From contig NZ_FNTX01000001.1 in assembly GCF_900105765.1 (NCBI RefSeq), positions 372,001-436,000 on the forward strand: a stretch of DNA of 64,000 nucleotides. The letters are read 5' to 3'. This DNA is from Ruania alba (lineage in GTDB: Bacteria > Actinomycetota > Actinomycetes > Actinomycetales > Beutenbergiaceae). Made by a program: the position numbers and the translations under genes. Below, piece by piece: positions 63,076 to 64,000 of the stretch. Below the pieces are notes generated by a model. The model was not told the origin of the DNA, did not search any database, and saw nothing but the letters and a program-made list of their open reading frames with translations. Each line of letters opens with the position of its first letter. Within the stretch, counting starts at the first letter, position 1.

Positions 63076-64000
63076 ATGACCCAGTCCGTGTCCGAGCAGG
63101 CCACCACGCCGGTGCGTGACCAGAGCCTCGCCGAACTCGACCCCGAGATCGCCGCCGTCCTCGAGGGGGAGCTGGGCCGCCAGCGCGACACCCTCGAGAT
63201 GATCGCGAGCGAGAACTTCGTCCCCCGCGCCGTCCTGCAGGCCCAGGGGTCGGTGCTCACGAACAAGTACGCCGAGGGCTATCCCGGCAAGCGCTACTAC
63301 GGCGGCTGCGAGCAGGTCGACATCGCCGAGAACCTCGCGATCGACCGGGCCAAGGCGCTCTTCGGCGCCGAGTACGCCAACGTGCAGCCGCACTCCGGTG
63401 CCACGGCCAACGCCGCGGTGCTGCACGCGCTGGCCACCCCGGGCGACACCATCCTCGGGCTCTCCCTGGCCCACGGTGGGCACCTGACGCACGGGATGAA
63501 GATCAACTTCTCCGGCAAGCTCTATAACGTCGCCGCCTACGGCGTGGACCCGGACACCTACCGGGTGGACATGGACGCCGTGCGCGATGCCGCCCTCGAG
63601 CACAAGCCCAAGGTGATCATCGCCGGCTGGTCCGCCTACCCGCGCCAGCTCGACTTCGCCGCCTTCCGTGAGATCGCCGACGAGGTCGGCGCCTACCTGT
63701 GGACCGACATGGCGCATTTCGCCGGTCTGGTGGCCGCGGGGCTGCACCCGAGCCCGGTGCCGCACTCCGACGTCGTCTCCACCACCGTGCACAAGACGCT
63801 TGGCGGGCCTCGTTCCGGCCTGATCCTCGCCCGGGACGCCGAAGGCTTCGGCAAGAAGCTCAACTCGGCAGTGTTCCCCGGCCAGCAGGGTGGCCCGCTG
63901 ATGCACGTGATCGCCGCGAAGGCGGTCGCACTCAAGGTGGCCGCCGGTGAGGAGTTCGCCGCGCGGCAGGCAGCCACCGTGCAGGGAGCGCAGATCCTCG
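63076..64000 (+). CDS. glyA: Serine hydroxymethyltransferase (3' end outside window)
   Basis: 308 residues are visible from ATG 63076, with TGGAGG upstream; the gene runs off the window. Motifs: [59 protein letters not shown] and the PLP lysine in [14 protein letters not shown]. It converts serine plus THF to glycine plus methylene-THF. The ZTP riboswitch links it to purine and folate status. Confidence 0.97.
   Translation, partial: MTQSVSEQATTPVRDQSLAELDPEIAAVLEGELGRQRDTLEMIASENFVPRAVLQAQGSVLTNKYAEGYPGKRYYGGCEQVDIAENLAIDRAKALFGAEYANVQPHSGATANAAVLHALATPGDTILGLSLAHGGHLTHGMKINFSGKLYNVAAYGVDPDTYRVDMDAVRDAALEHKPKVIIAGWSAYPRQLDFAAFREIADEVGAYLWTDMAHFAGLVAAGLHPSPVPHSDVVSTTVHKTLGGPRSGLILARDAEGFGKKLNSAVFPGQQGGPLMHVIAAKAVALKVAAGEEFAARQAATVQGAQIL

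Overview
The window is very GC-rich, uses GTG starts freely, and puts many genes on leaderless mRNAs (a TANNNT -10 box whose last T lies 7 nt before an ATG or GTG). It carries a classic actinobacterial gene set: SARP/BTAD regulators, PspC-type two-component signalling, guaA beside a DUF3817 gene, sucCD-DUF6350, purNH, and a DUF3017 gene near mdh. I infer a high-GC actinobacterium, perhaps of the Beutenbergia/Ruania group. The family assignment is a guess. No rRNA, tRNA, insertion sequence, phage gene or CRISPR array was seen.

Layout. 1-5964: the start of a membrane glycosyltransferase operon, diverging from two SARP-type regulators across a promoter region with helically phased GGTCACC repeats. 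5975-13605: pepN, a GNAT acetyltransferase, the pta-ackA pair and a SURF1 protein. 13628-21958: an unknown anchored protein, DUF3817, guaA, a GT4 glycosyltransferase, and a PspC/histidine kinase/response regulator envelope-stress locus. 22110-31748: an NAD(P)-binding protein, a TetR/MFS efflux pair with a clear operator, a Na/Pi symporter behind a PHO box, a PcrA-type helicase and an OafA-type acyltransferase. 31997-35490: sucCD and a frameshifted DUF6350 gene. 36203-47408: a catabolic island (LacI regulator, CUT2 importer, crotonase, aldehyde dehydrogenase, SDR, CoA-transferase, GMC oxidoreductase), most of whose genes overlap by 4 nt. 47466-55313: purN, a ZTP riboswitch with purH, a Fic protein bracketed by palindromes, a ferredoxin-reductase-like flavoprotein, DUF3017, an aquaporin and mdh. 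55469-64000: a GH38 mannosidase, a repeat-rich membrane protein, an AAA_14/DUF4143 ATPase behind a 23-bp-period repeat array, purU, a GNAT protein, a SnoaL-like protein, and a second ZTP riboswitch with glyA.

How the genes work together. purN, purH, purU and glyA all handle one-carbon folate or purine metabolism, and two of them (purH and glyA) have ZTP riboswitches. The island looks like uptake of a polar compound by a sugar-type ABC importer, then alcohol to aldehyde to acid oxidation, CoA activation, and beta-oxidation-like steps. No thiolase or lyase is visible, so the substrate and the pathway end are unknown.

The least explained structures are: (i) the six-unit, exactly 23-bp-period array ahead of the AAA_14 ATPase; (ii) a palindrome family with a constant 16-nt loop, two copies of which flank the Fic gene; (iii) a separate 20-bp palindrome arm that also occurs in frame inside two protein genes; and (iv) a 50-residue protein that is almost entirely an LAxTG-type sorting signal. 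Two genes (DUF6350 and aldehyde dehydrogenase) are each broken by an apparent one-base loss in a homopolymer, which may be sequencing error.
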